DNA of 64,000 nt, taken from the NCBI RefSeq assembly GCF_003590095.1, contig NC_039497.1:4956691-5020690 (forward strand), written 5' to 3'. The notes beneath the pieces were generated by a model. The model searched no databases and was not told the origin of the DNA. It saw nothing but the letters and a program-made list of their open reading frames with translations. The translations under genes were made by a program, and so were the position numbers. The number at the start of each line of letters is the position of its first letter. Position 1 is the first letter of the stretch. This DNA comes from Trichoplusia ni. Its lineage: Eukaryota > Arthropoda > Insecta > Lepidoptera > Noctuidae. Positions 12,401 to 23,535 of the stretch are shown here, piece after piece.

Positions 12401-14580
12401 GTCTTGTACATAATGCCGGGAAAATTGTTGTTGACGTTCTAGAGCCATTACAGACGCATATTAAATTAGCATAGCGACTCACTCGGGGCCCAATTACAAA
12501 ATGGCCGCCTCTGAAAGTACCATCGCAAAAGAAATTACATAAATCCGGTGTAAGTGGACGCCAATTATTTCCTATTATCTGTTTAATGCTATTCCCAGAT
12601 ATTATTAAGGAAAAATTTTGGAAATAATTTCGAGATTATTTGACAGGCAAGCTTTCCCGGAACTGCCGGGATTAGGCTTCCATTTTGTTTTTGTATGGAA
12701 ATTCAATGTGTTTTGGTTAGGAATTACATCCTTAAAAACATCCTAAAATCTGTGTCTCTGAAATACTATTTTTCTTTCAATTGTTTGCTTTTCATCCTGC
12801 ATTTCTACTTTGTTTTAATTCATCAATCTTGTAATTTAAAGTCAGTTCTAATTGAAGTGTTAATTTTTGTTTTAATATGCACGTGTATACAACACCATAC
12901 ATTTATCACAACCCTACACACACATACAAACCCACAATTAACGACAACACACTCATGAGCTAATTGCTAAGTTGCACGAAATAACACACACTTTACAGCA
13001 CGACACAAGCCAGAAGTGATATGGTCTTAGAACAATAGATGTATGCATAATATTGAATTTGGATCCTGGTCTTAAGCAGTTAGTCCGCCGATAATTTATA
13101 ATTATATTTACATCACATTGAAAGGAAAATAATTTTGATATCATGCAGCTCAAAATGATGTCAAATCTCAATAACTTGAAATCTAGTGTTTCCAAGTACC
13201 TACTTATTTACCTTAATTCTCGACATAGACCGAATATTTTTGGCTTCAAAAAGAAATTTCGCTACAATACTTCCATGATGCCACACGTAACCTCTATCTC
13301 GAGTCACACTACACCTCCACGTCGTTATATTTACCTCATACCTTTAGTTCCTGCGCTACACAAGTCAATATTATAATAACACGGAAAAGGAAGGTACAAG
13401 CCCTTCATGTAAACACAATTGTTAAGGTCGAGTGCACACTGACAAGAGCCTGGACCTTGGGGCCTCGGCTACGGAGCCTCTGTTGTTATAGTGTGTACAA
13501 GGCTTTATACCTACTTGTGGTTTGGGAAATAGAACAAACGTATTTTTTTTGTGATCACGTTATGTTATGCCATACATTTTATGGAATTACCTTCGAGGTT
13601 TGTAAGGTGGTGTGAGCAAGATTACGCCTCTTAACATATGTCTGCAAATGATTTTGGTGCTATGTGCATTTAAAATTGAAATTGATACTAACCATAATAG
13701 TTAATAGATCATATTGACTTAATTAATTCATAACAGTAAAAGTGAATTGCCTTTCTTATTTTTTCGGAAAACAAACCGAATTTTAAATCATTTTTATAGG
13801 CGACTTGCCGTAAAAAATATCATAATTGTTCCAATAATTTCCGTAATTTTCATGATTATTCTTTGCTACGTCTACGTGCTGCTCTTTTTAAATTATCTTC
13901 TTTGTAATGAAATTAAACCTTTTTTCTTTGTCACCTAAAATGTCAGACATTATTCTCATCATTATTATACTTAACGTTGCTGTCAAGTTTTCGAGTACCG
14001 AGTGCTATTAATAAGTATATATATATACACTTACTTAAGACATGGTGCACATTAATTGCTGGAGCATTCAGGCAAAAGCGATTTATAGCATAATAAATGA
14101 AGTTGCGCATACGCATGGAAATAAAGATGGACGATGTATAATGACAAAGAACCAGCAAATTAATAATATTAATTTCGTAATCATTTAATTTTATGCAAAT
14201 TAATAGAAATGATAAGATATGGGTGCTATACTGAAATCAATTCACCCTTTCTTTCACATGCATAGAAATCTGGTGTAACTACTAAAATTTTACAAAATGT
14301 TTTTCCCATGTCGTTTCCTTCCGATAAAGACTAATAGATAAAAATGTAATTATTTTCCAAAAAAGTACTTCTTATTTTTACAATAGTTTTACTGGTTCTG
14401 TTACCCATGCAGCCTTTCTATTGAACGATTTTAAAACTCGTTTCAAAGGGCACACCGTTTTAACACACCAACCAAATATAATGTTAACCTTGCGCGTACT
14501 GATCAATATATTGTTATTATGCTGCTGATACCAGACCTTCTACCATCATCTCTAAATAAATAAAATAGGCTCATTGAAGA
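9490..14580. other. Long AT-rich stretch without recognisable genes
   Basis: Only low-complexity features are visible: an alternating TA run near 11245-11265, AC-rich sequence near 12900-12960, and another TA run near 14015-14030. Open frames up to 87 codons lack domains, codon bias and splice context. Confidence 0.45.
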
Positions 14581-14640
14581 TGTGGGAAAGAGACGCCGTT
14601 ATACGATGTGTAATGTGCCGTCTCGCTTCTACAACTGCGA
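14581..14640. repeat. Foldback repeat family, copy 1
   Basis: TGTGGGAAAGAGACGCCGTT ... GTGCCGTCTCGCTTCTACAA CTGC. The left arm (GRAAAGAGACG) and right arm (CGTCTCGCTTC) are complementary over much of their length, giving an imperfect hairpin. The same layout recurs at 23455-23517, 50183-50245 and 50862-50925. Confidence 0.4.
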
Positions 14641-15237
14641 CCTTCTTAAGAAGTTAATAGCGCGGTATTAATAAACTATACCGATACTTATACAATTAAT
14701 ACTTTCCTGTGATGGCTGGTGTGTTTTGTTTTTCATTACACCACTGTAGGACTATCTTGTTACAAAAATAAATGGATATTTATTCTTTAGATATAATTGA
14801 TAATACTATTTTTTGCCTCTAAATAAAGGTGAATTGGAATCTCTTTTTTTTAATGACTCTACATTTTCGACTCGAAAGATTGTGTTGCAAAGCTTATCTA
14901 TTTCTTAAAACTAGCCTTAATCAGCCTTATCGCTAAAAGACAATTTATTCAAAGCAATCTTATTAGAAACCTGAAATTAGGTCACCACACTACTTCAGCC
15001 AGTTCTATTCATCCCATCAAGATATAAAGGTGTGATAATAAATTTACAGCGGAACATAAGTCTTTCTCTCAACAAATCATAAAAGAATGGATGTTAACCT
15101 GTTTCTCAGAGGCCGAGAGAAATATAGAGGCAGGAAGAGGCGAGTTGTCATCTATCAGCAGGAATATAGGTCGAGGAGACCATGCCATGGTACCAGCTGA
15201 GCCTAGCGAGGGGCAGAAAGCAAGACCTTACTAATTC
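14641..15237. other. Non-coding stretch
   Basis: No gene, repeat family or RNA structure was identified. Confidence 0.4.
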
Positions 15238-15290
15238 ATGAAGTTGATTTTTCACATCCCACGATGTGAAAAATCAACATTTTTGTTCAT
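15238..15290. other. Perfect 16-bp hairpin
   Basis: GTTGATTTTTCACATC (15243-15258), a four-base loop CCAC, then the exact complement GATGTGAAAAATCAAC (15263-15278). A further five-base pair (ATGAA at 15238-15242 with TTCAT at 15286-15290) could extend it across a one-sided seven-base bulge. The stem is shorter than a usual animal miRNA precursor. No downstream U run indicates Pol III termination. Confidence 0.6.
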
Positions 15291-18200
15291 CAGTTTCATT
15301 GAAGTTTTTTCCTAGATAATTAGATAAACATCTTGTATATTTATATCTCAGGCACTACTTGTTCATAGCTGACATGTGTATTTGACGCGGATACACCTTT
15401 GTATGTGATAAGTTAATAACTATTTCTTTACTATACAGCTCCCGATTCACGAACCAGTGGATTATGAAAATTGCTAATGTATGGCATCACAGCACTCCTA
15501 TTCAAAGATTATAAAGTTTGTAACGTTTACGAAACCTGAGTTATCAACATTCGGTGAGTTCAAGCGGCTTACCGAGAGTTGGTTGGAGAAAGCCGCTATC
15601 AGTGCACTATCAGATTACTGATAAGACACGTCTTGTGCAACCTGTGGTCATTGTGTGGTAACCACGTTGCCGACAACCTACAATAGGCAAAAAATTAAGC
15701 CGACAAAAGATTCTTTTTCATTTTATTTTGTAAATTCTAATATGAATACTTTTTTTCTCTTTAAATACCTACATAAAGCATATGATTAATAGTTTGCATC
15801 ACATAAGACTTAAGGCTGGTTTACAAAATAGATTGCCTATCGGCCCGATCGAGTACCTGAATTTTCAGAATAACCAGTAATATGGTGGTGTGAAATACGA
15901 TTATATTCAAGTTCGATTCGTTTGTCTGTAAGCATCTCTCAAGTATAATACACAATTTATATTCTATAGATCACAATACATCATACCGGCGCAGGCGCAT
16001 TGTAAGTTTATGGCTGTTGATGTCGTAATACCCATAAAAGTCATAATCGTCATAAACATTATAGAATTATGTTCAAATTATACCGTAGCTGGTCATGGGC
16101 CAATACGCCATAATGAGCGCGTTGCATAATTTGTTACAATTTTGTTAATTTCGAAACCTCTTTAAAGTTATGTAAAAAATCATGTTTTGATCTCCTCTGA
16201 TAAATACTTAAATAAGTTTTTTATATGGTCATATTCATATTTATGGTGAAAAGCTAAATCACGATAGTGTAGTTATAATATGGTGTAGGTTTATTAAGGT
16301 AAAAAACGATTAAATTTGATTTGGCGTAATACGGGTTCCATACAAATAAACTAAAAGAAAGCTAATTTACATGTTTAATTACTTATTCCTACAACAGCAC
16401 CAGAAATATATCAATTGAATAGAAATAGGTAACAGACGGACAAACAGCGGTGCTTGTGTGTAAAGAACTCTAAAGCACATTGACCATTGAACATATCATA
16501 ATAAACAATCTTGTTGCGATGTCACGATTAAAAATCGCGAGTATATTTTTATTACATCTGAAACATGACAGTACAAACTAAGGTGCCGTGCACACGTGCG
16601 ACCGAACATAAAGGCGCGGGCACACATTACACAATGCCTGCATTAATTTGTTAGAGGTCAAGCAAAAAGATTATTGCGTAGATACGACAGAGTTGTGGTA
16701 GGCAGAAATATCGCAGTCATTACGATTGACAGATGATACTAGCTTGGATATATTAGTTATTGTGAGGTCACTCACAAAGGGCTCTCTTTGTTTGATAGAT
16801 GATTTCATTTCAAAGACTCGCTTTGTGCTGTGCTAGTGATATTTCAAAATTGTGATAGGGAGTTGTTTATTGATAAAGGGCATTGAGTGTAGCTGTAAGT
16901 TAAAGCTGTTATTTAAATGTCGAGAAATGCTTTCAAGTTATAAGATTCGTTTGTGGGATTATTCGGATGGTCAAGAATCATTTCAGTCATTTTAAATCGA
17001 TGTTAATTAGGATTAGATGTCACCGCGACCTTCTCAAAATTAAGATAAAAATACATCCACAAACATCAAACTATTTGGTCATCATAAAATTTAGTTATTA
17101 GCACATACAGTGCAAGTACATACGATTGTACAAATCCGCAAACATGGCCATCCTTGTAATAATTTCAGTAATCATTGGCGCCAACACGACCAACACACCA
17201 ACATTCTGTTTGACAATAATCACAAACACACGTAAAACTAATCAGCAAATGTTTGCCATACTTTATTTAATTTGTACACCCTGCCACACGACACTTAACA
17301 AATTCACAGATAAAAATGAACCTTATCACAAGGTCTCAAAGATGTGAATAAAGTTGGTAAGCGTCAACTTGTGTGAAGGACTGTTTCTATATTATTTGAC
17401 GTAAGTTAGCATAAGTCATGGATTAAAAATGTGTATTCTTGTTTCACGTATATCTGTTTAGGTTTAAATGAGTTTTTTCGCCTTGCATTGTTTGCTCTCA
17501 GCGTTATTTTAGGATCGTATTTGTTCTTAAGTACAAACAGGGATTTAAAATAACTTATAAAGTGTATGTTTGTTAAAGATATTTATGTTACGTTTGAAGT
17601 TGTATTTTACAAAGTCACACTAGTGTTGTATCTTCATTAATTGTGGAGACATTTACATACATAAATCTCGTGAACCCTAATTCTGAATTAACGAAATCAT
17701 CTGTACGATGCGAGAGTAATAAATAAAAAGTATTAAAAGTAAAATAGCTATTAAACGCGACCTACTTTAATATTAACTGTATTCTACAATAAATAAGAGA
17801 AAATAGTTCATGAAATCTCTTCGTAAATTATATAAATGTTACTGAAAAGTGAAAACACACATTACGATAATCTTTTATATCCCAATTAATGTTGATATTG
17901 TCCACAAGTCAGCCGCGAATTCAGAAATATTAAAATAATCTGTTAGAATAGCATTATTACGAGATGTTAACAATAACAACGTGATATTATAAACTGTCCG
18001 TTTCAAGAAGAAACTTCTGAAAAGTCGTAGTATTTACCAAAAAGCAAAGCAACACGTTGTTGATGCAATTGATAGTGAAATTTCGGTTTAAGATGGATTT
18101 TAACTTTAAATCGAACCAATTACTTACTTTGATCGAGAGTTCTCTACAATTTGTAGACCTATCAAAAGTTCTTTCTTAGAGCGGACACAGTATAAAATCG

Positions 18201-18616
18201 TGTGTTATGGAAAAATGCAATATCTGGCATCGAATCAAATCGCTACCAACCTCGCCCTATATTCGCGAAGCATTATAAATAAACGCAATTGGTACGCGGA
18301 AATACGCAAACCGACCAACATAACCTGACCTCACACCGCCTTACACACAAGGGTGAAGCTAGTTCTTTCCACACTGGTCTCATTCGCGGTATAGAGTACC
18401 ATAAATTTATAGCTAAGATGTTATTTTGTGTGAAAATGTCGCCGTTCCTTAGGCTTAGTGTACACGAGTAATCTTAGCTTTAATGTAATGATACGTTATC
18501 TATCTCGACGGTTATAGAAATGTACGAGAAACTGTTATGTTGTGCTCTCATTAGCACTTATGTTAAAATATGATGATGGTTGTGCCCCAAGCCTTAAATA
18601 ACGACCATTTACTATG
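15291..18616. other. AT-rich non-coding stretch
   Basis: Nothing supported. Minor items are an AGCGGCTT/AAGCCGCT 8-bp inverted repeat near 15563-15595 and CACACGTGCG near 16593. Open frames (60-73 codons at 17126 and 18289) have no coding signature. Confidence 0.45.
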
Positions 18617-18770
18617 TACTCTGTCCGTCCTACGTTGTCCTTTTTGTCATTTTTCATAGTAATTAACACATAATACCTAAGTGAAGTGCGATTTTTGTCA
18701 TTTTTTTAATGATTGCTTTATTGAATCTGTGACAGACTGTCAGAAAGGACAACCTAAAATGGACAGAGTA
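18617..18770. mobile_element. MITE with TA duplication (Tc1/mariner type)
   Basis: The element runs from CTCTGTCC (18619) to GGACAGAG (18768) and is flanked by TA on both sides (18617-18618, 18769-18770), the target duplication expected of Tc1/mariner elements. The left 31 bases and the reverse complement of the right 31 agree at about 25 positions. The block GTTGTCCTTT is shared, ending in TGTCA versus TGACA. At about 150 bp with no open frame it is a non-autonomous element. The mismatches suggest an old insertion. Confidence 0.65.
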
Positions 18771-18950
18771 AATATGAATATTGTTTAATAATTGATTGTC
18801 ATTCAAGTTGTATTGTATGTTACTATTGAACCTAAGAGTTTCCGGGTCAACACAATAGACTATTAGTAATGCTTTAATACGGTTCTAATAGTTGTATTCT
18901 TATACTGAGTTTGTCTATAAAATAACCGTTATAAACTACTTCGTATTAAA

Positions 18951-19058
18951 TCATCATCATCATCAGCTCATATCCGTCCACTGCTGGACAAAGGCCTCCC
19001 CAATTATACGCCATTGAGGTCTATTTTCGGCTAGTCCCAGCTCCTGCCAGCCATCTTC
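18951..19058 (-). mobile_element. RTE-type LINE, 3' end of ORF2 plus (TGA)n tail
   Basis: Reading the minus strand, codons from 19055 down to 18963 give DGWQELGLAENRPQWRIIGE followed by AFVQQWTDMS and a stop. The stop TGA opens directly into a short (TGA)n array. A C-terminus of the form GEAxVQQWTxxG* running into a trinucleotide tail is characteristic of lepidopteran RTE elements. Only the last about 31 codons are present, so this is a severely 5'-truncated insertion. The open frame of this short stretch is intact. Confidence 0.75.
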
Positions 19059-19443
19059 TACAGATCATCACCATCATCAAAAATCCGCTAGTTCTTCTAC
19101 AATTACTAGTTTTTCTGGTTTGCTTATGCATATTCTTACTCAAAAAGGTTTTAAACAGCAATACGTTTTTATTGACTCGACTTTTCAACTTGAATAAACT
19201 CCTCTGTATAAGAAAGTTAAGTAAAAACTGCCGTAAATAAGCTTTGGACTCGTTGCCAAGAAAAACAACGCAATAATTTATAAAACTAATTAATATTGCG
19301 GAGACAGCTCTTAGTTAATCAAGAAAACTTTATTAATACTCGCAATTATTCAGAATTATACAATAATTTCATAATATAGTCAGCAAGTGCCCCGTTGGTA
19401 GAAAACGCTTCAAAATATATGTAAATGACATTACGTTTTGAAT

Positions 19444-19455
19444 AGTCACGTGACT
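19444..19455. promoter_or_regulatory. Palindromic E-box AGTCACGTGACT (1 of 3)
   Basis: Perfect 12-bp palindrome containing GTCACGTGAC, the core preferred by bHLH-ZIP factors of the MITF/TFEB/USF group. The same 12-mer recurs at 46213-46224 and 49589-49600. Whether it is used is unknown. Confidence 0.3.
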
Positions 19456-19748
19456 TGGAGCTGTCATGTTATTACACTTTAGAGTTTTCTTTTATCAAAA
19501 TGTCACTTTGCTATGGAATATGAAGTTGCATAAAGAATAAGAACACATTGCCTTGCACCGACACCAAAACTCGGATGACGTATCACGGCGGTTTAGATTT
19601 AGTCAGTAAGACTCTGACACTAGTCGCTTCCTAACCGGAAAGGGGTTTAAGTCGGTCAGAGCAACACTTTTACAAAGTATCGGTTTTTAGTGTCTTGTAG
19701 TCATTGGTGTTTAGTATGTTCAAACTATAGCTATAGATGGCTGGCGTG

Positions 19749-20054
19749 CAATAGGGATGATGACAAATTTTTTTTGCAGTGTCCGGCTTGTAGTTTTTTG
19801 TATAATAATGGATACGTATTTTTTAGTTTGTCCCACAAACATAAATTGACCAAATTACAGTGACGTCACGATTGAGTATAAATTTTACCATATCGTTACG
19901 TCACAAGCCCCCTTTCCTAAACTTTAAAACATTTAATCTTTGTCAATTCTAGTTTTTCTGAAAAAGGAAAAAATACGTGTCTCATACTTTTCAATTATCT
20001 AACTGAGAGACTAATGAGATTTTTTCTTTTTATACCCAGTCGTCATCCCTATTG
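19749..20054. mobile_element. 306-bp MITE with 16-bp terminal inverted repeats
   Basis: The left end CAATAGGGATGATGAC (19749-19764) and right end GTCGTCATCCCTATTG (20039-20054) are inverted repeats with one mismatch. The interior has no coding frame and holds a TGACGTCA site (near 19861) and a second ACGTCAC (near 19894). I could not find an exact target-site duplication, so the superfamily is undecided. The flanks resemble an RTE LINE, suggesting insertion into that element. The open frames overlapping its right end (20014-20301 and 20049-20258) are by-products. Confidence 0.6.
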
Positions 20055-20059
20055 GGTAG

Positions 20060-20105
20060 ACCTATGTCCGGCATTAGACGAATACGGGCTGATGATGATG
20101 ATGAT
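20060..20105 (+). mobile_element. Decayed RTE LINE 3' end with (TGA)n tail
   Basis: ACC TAT GTC CGG CAT TAG ACG AAT ACG GGC TGA lines up codon for codon with the RTE C-terminus (A)YVQQWTxxG*, with two substitutions including TGG to TAG. It is followed by (TGA)4-5. TGGCGTG just before the adjacent MITE (19743-19748) fits the QWR(I) codons that should precede it, so the MITE probably split this copy. Confidence 0.6.
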
Positions 20106-22010
20106 AGCTACATCACCAAGCCTCATTTGTTTAGTCATAGTACAACAGCGGTATAGCGGTACATATACGTACTTTAACCGGGAAGTTTTTTTATCTATTT
20201 TTGTGAAACGAGTTCGGTTGCACGATAACACGCTAGTATTGAACCTTACTGTAAACATGATTGCATTATTTATTTTTATATTTAATATTTTATTGAATTA
20301 AATGTATCATTTATTAATTTATTATGCAAAAGAGGATGCATGTTCGGATTACGACATAAAATAAAATTTCGACTATACGGATAGCCGAGTAGTCAAGTTC
20401 TGAAATCTGCATGTTTATATTCATGTAACTTGCATGTTTGTGGGATCCCCGCGATATAAGGTATAAATTAATAAATGCGGGAATCGTTTTCTTTTTAATG
20501 TACTTGGTTTTGATGTCTCTTTCGTCCACGTATACGTTGCGCACAAGACAAAAAAGAAATGACGTTTCTCTCCCACAATTCCTATAGTCTCTCTTTAGAG
20601 GCCGTGATACGTCGTTGATAAGGATTAATACTTTCTTTACTTCAATATCAATATACACTGAACCAGCATTACGCGGGAGGTCTTCACAAGCACTGTTTCC
20701 CAAATAACTTAATGATTTATCTTAATTAGACCTTTAAACAGCCATTTCGAGGTTTCAACTATAATTATTTCGAAACTCCATTACGTATAGTATTATTTTT
20801 TAATAACAGTTGTTCCGTAGGCGACATGCCGATTAGCATAATTTTATGACTCTCTCGTATAATTTATGAGATAGAATTAATTTTAGATATCAATAACTGG
20901 TTTTACGTTTTTCTATAACTATGTTTTGATTTTGACCTTGTTAATATTCAAGAGGTTTGGATTTCAAGGAAATAAAACCGAAATGGTTATCAATATAAGA
21001 TGCATATGGAATTGAAATTGGTTGGCTTATACTTGTCCTATTGAACTCGTATATTTCTATGAGTATCTATCTTTGAATGTTAAATCGAGAATATACTGAG
21101 GGCCACTACGATTATATTTTCATTTTTACATAACTATTTAGGCCGGAGTTACAAATAAAAGAACCCGTCACACTGATTACGTTGTTTTGACAAACTGATT
21201 AATGCCTCCGATCTCTATCAACTATAATAAGTATAATCATGAACGTATAACACTAAGTTACATAAAACATTCTGTTTTCACAATAGCACACGTAACGTAT
21301 ACCAGAAATGAGTCATTCTCATTAACGGCGACACAATCCGACCAAATTACACCTGTTTAATATTCATAAACACACAAATAATAATGAGCAGGTTGGTAAC
21401 ACGTTATCAGGTGGCCGCTTATCGGCCCCACCCCTAACTTTCACGTTTTTATCTCACAACTTCATCTTTTTTATATTCTATCTAAACTCATTTCCCTAGG
21501 GCGGGTTCGCTCTGCTTCGAAAACTTTCCAAAAATACACTTCTATACAACATTCAACCTTATTCCCTTGCTTTAAGAGTTGGTTCCTAGCTTCTGGTGGT
21601 TTTCGAACGGCAAGCTTGTGGTCTACAGTAAATTACCAATCAGTTGACGTTTGTGCGATCGTTAAAGTAACTGGCGCTTTGAATATCGCCTGGAAAGAGT
21701 TGTAGCTCACTGGCGAGAATCGATTCTGTTAGAGGATGGAGGGCATCAAACGAAATCATTTGACGTTGATATACATTCAAATAAATGTTCGGTGATACAT
21801 ATACAAATGGTTGTTTATAATGTTTATTCTGTTTATTTTTGTGAATATGGTAAGTTGTGACGTTGTAGGAAGCTTGGAAGATTGAATTTATGAAAATAAA
21901 GTTTTAGACGTCAATTATGCAACTGATATATTGTATAAAATTTGTTATTATGACACGTACATAGCTTCCTGCATCAAAACTTTGAATATAACAAAGATAA
22001 CGAATATAGA
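20106..22010. other. Non-coding stretch with an unexplained 129-codon frame
   Basis: The minus-strand frame 20314-20703 (129 codons) is the longest outside the LINE, but it lacks recognised motifs and turns AT-rich in its second half. Its first 60 codons (20520-20703) are more complex and could be a decayed element. I do not call a gene. Confidence 0.35.
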
Positions 22011-22012
22011 GA

Positions 22013-22040
22013 CTCTCCTTTTTCGAAGTAGGTTAAAATC
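22013..22040 (+). repeat. Short fragment of the GTCGGTTAAA-type repeat
   Basis: GACTCTCCTTTTTCGAAGTA followed by GGTTAAAA is a diverged copy of the CTCCTCCTTTTTGGAGTCGGTTAAA motif at 3137-3162, in the same orientation. Nothing else of the element could be traced. Confidence 0.35.
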
Positions 22041-22990
22041 ATATTACTTGACTTCTAGCAAATAGAGGTTACCGAAAACAGACAAAGACTATAGTTACAC
22101 ACACATTTACACTTAGATGTAGGTTCGTAGCATAGGCATAAAGTTTCTATTGTTCTTTGACTTACCGTAACACACTGTTTTATGTCAATATTAACATGTA
22201 ATCAAGCTACTATACAGTTTACTAGCACTATTTCTGAAAGGAAATGGTGTGATTATTTTATTTATACATTTATATGCTATTTTTGGTTCCCTAGACCCCA
22301 AGCTGTGACCTTTAATAAATAGATTATTGATTCGAGTTCGGCGGCATTTATTTATACCACGATATTTCTGAAGCACCCTAGTTTGCTAAATATAAATATT
22401 TTATTTTTATTATTTTACATTACGGACCTTGAAATAGAAGTATAGGACAGGTTTTAGGGTAATTTATCTCCGTTTTATACTTTTTCAGGAAAATGAAATT
22501 TCAATGTCGTTACTGGAGACGTCGATTGCGTAATCCTATAATAGTAATTGGGATAGGCTTCAAATTAAATTTACATTTGTGTTTGTAATTTGTATTTTTC
22601 GATCCAATTCATTATATTATTTTAGAAAACAAAAACATAGAAATCCTTTACTAAGTAGTTTAACTTGATATCAATCAAGTGCATTTTTATTAATGTTATA
22701 AAAGTCCGTTTACTGAGCACTATCTATTTTCGTATATGCAATTTATTTTAAGACAGAAAGAAACTCTTAAAAAATCTAAAAGGACGTTATGTTTACGAAG
22801 ACTCTCAAAATATAAAAATACTTTTAAATTAAATATGTACGCAGTCTTTTGTTTTTCACAATATGTCATTATTACACCTTATGCTTGTAGATTACTTGTT
22901 GATAAACAAACTATAAATAAATACCGCGCAATAACACAGGAAATACATCGATTATTAAAAAAGAAACACAATTAACATTGAAAATACAGT
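22041..22990. other. AT-rich non-coding stretch
   Basis: No supported feature. The 79-codon frame 22736-22975 is Lys/Arg- and Ile-rich, as expected for AT-rich DNA, and has no motif. Confidence 0.4.
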
Positions 22991-22992
22991 TA

Positions 22993-23089
22993 AGTCGCGA
23001 TATCGCGCGGCCAAAGGTGAAAAGTCGCGCGTTGTAGCGGCCCCGGGGCGCGGTTATCTGCGCTGCGCCCGCGCCGCACACCGCTACAT
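22993..23089. other. GC-rich palindromic islet
   Basis: About 97 bases of very GC-rich sequence stand in AT-rich DNA. It contains the perfect 12-bp palindrome CGCGATATCGCG (22996-23007). Further on, an inverted repeat TGTAGCGG (23033-23040) / CCGCTACA (23081-23088) encloses CCCCGGGGCGCGG and GCGCTGCGCCCGCGCCGC. It could be a small foldback element or a CpG-rich regulatory patch. No frame is coding-like. Confidence 0.5.
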
Positions 23090-23413
23090 TAAAAATGTAA
23101 ATATTATGACGATAACAATATTTTTAATGGGTTATTAGCAGTTTTAATTGGTTCTTATTGTAAATTGCAACATTTTTCCATTATAAATTAATAAAAGGGG
23201 ATAAGCTTTACCTAACAGGGCCTTTCGATTGATTTCTTGTGAATACCAAGTAATATATAATATTCGTTTCCTAAACGCGATTTTGGCGATTCCATAAACT
23301 ATACTCGTCAATTTACGACATCCGCATCTTAAGCCGATCGCAGAGCTAGTAGCTCTGCTTACGCCTAAACTTTCAATAAAACTCAAAAGCCCGGGCCTCG
23401 TAAACTAGCATCA
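23090..23413. other. Non-coding stretch
   Basis: An 80-codon minus-strand frame (23144-23386) crosses it. It has no domain or signal and ends just before the neighbouring MITE. Not called. Confidence 0.35.
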
Positions 23414-23414
23414 G

Positions 23415-23535
23415 GGGGGCTACCACCTCTTCTAACTGTAAGCCTGTGGCAGCTGTGTGAAGGAGACAGCGCGCTACATTAGATAGAGCGTTCTCTCTCT
23501 TTCACAAGTTACATCACGATGTCGTGGTAGCCCCC
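23415..23535. mobile_element. 121-bp MITE with 12-bp perfect TIRs
   Basis: GGGGGCTACCAC (23415-23426) and GTGGTAGCCCCC (23524-23535) are exact inverted repeats. The interior holds another foldback: GTGTGAAGGAGACAGCGC pairs imperfectly with GCGTTCTCTCTCTTTCAC. That inner block resembles the repeats at 14581, 50183 and 50862. No exact target duplication was seen at the ends (TAGCATCA left, AGCTATAA right), so the superfamily is open. Confidence 0.6.

Noticed and set aside
20314..20703. 129-codon minus-strand open frame
   Set aside because: No recognised domain; the second half has purely AT-driven composition. Kept only as a note.
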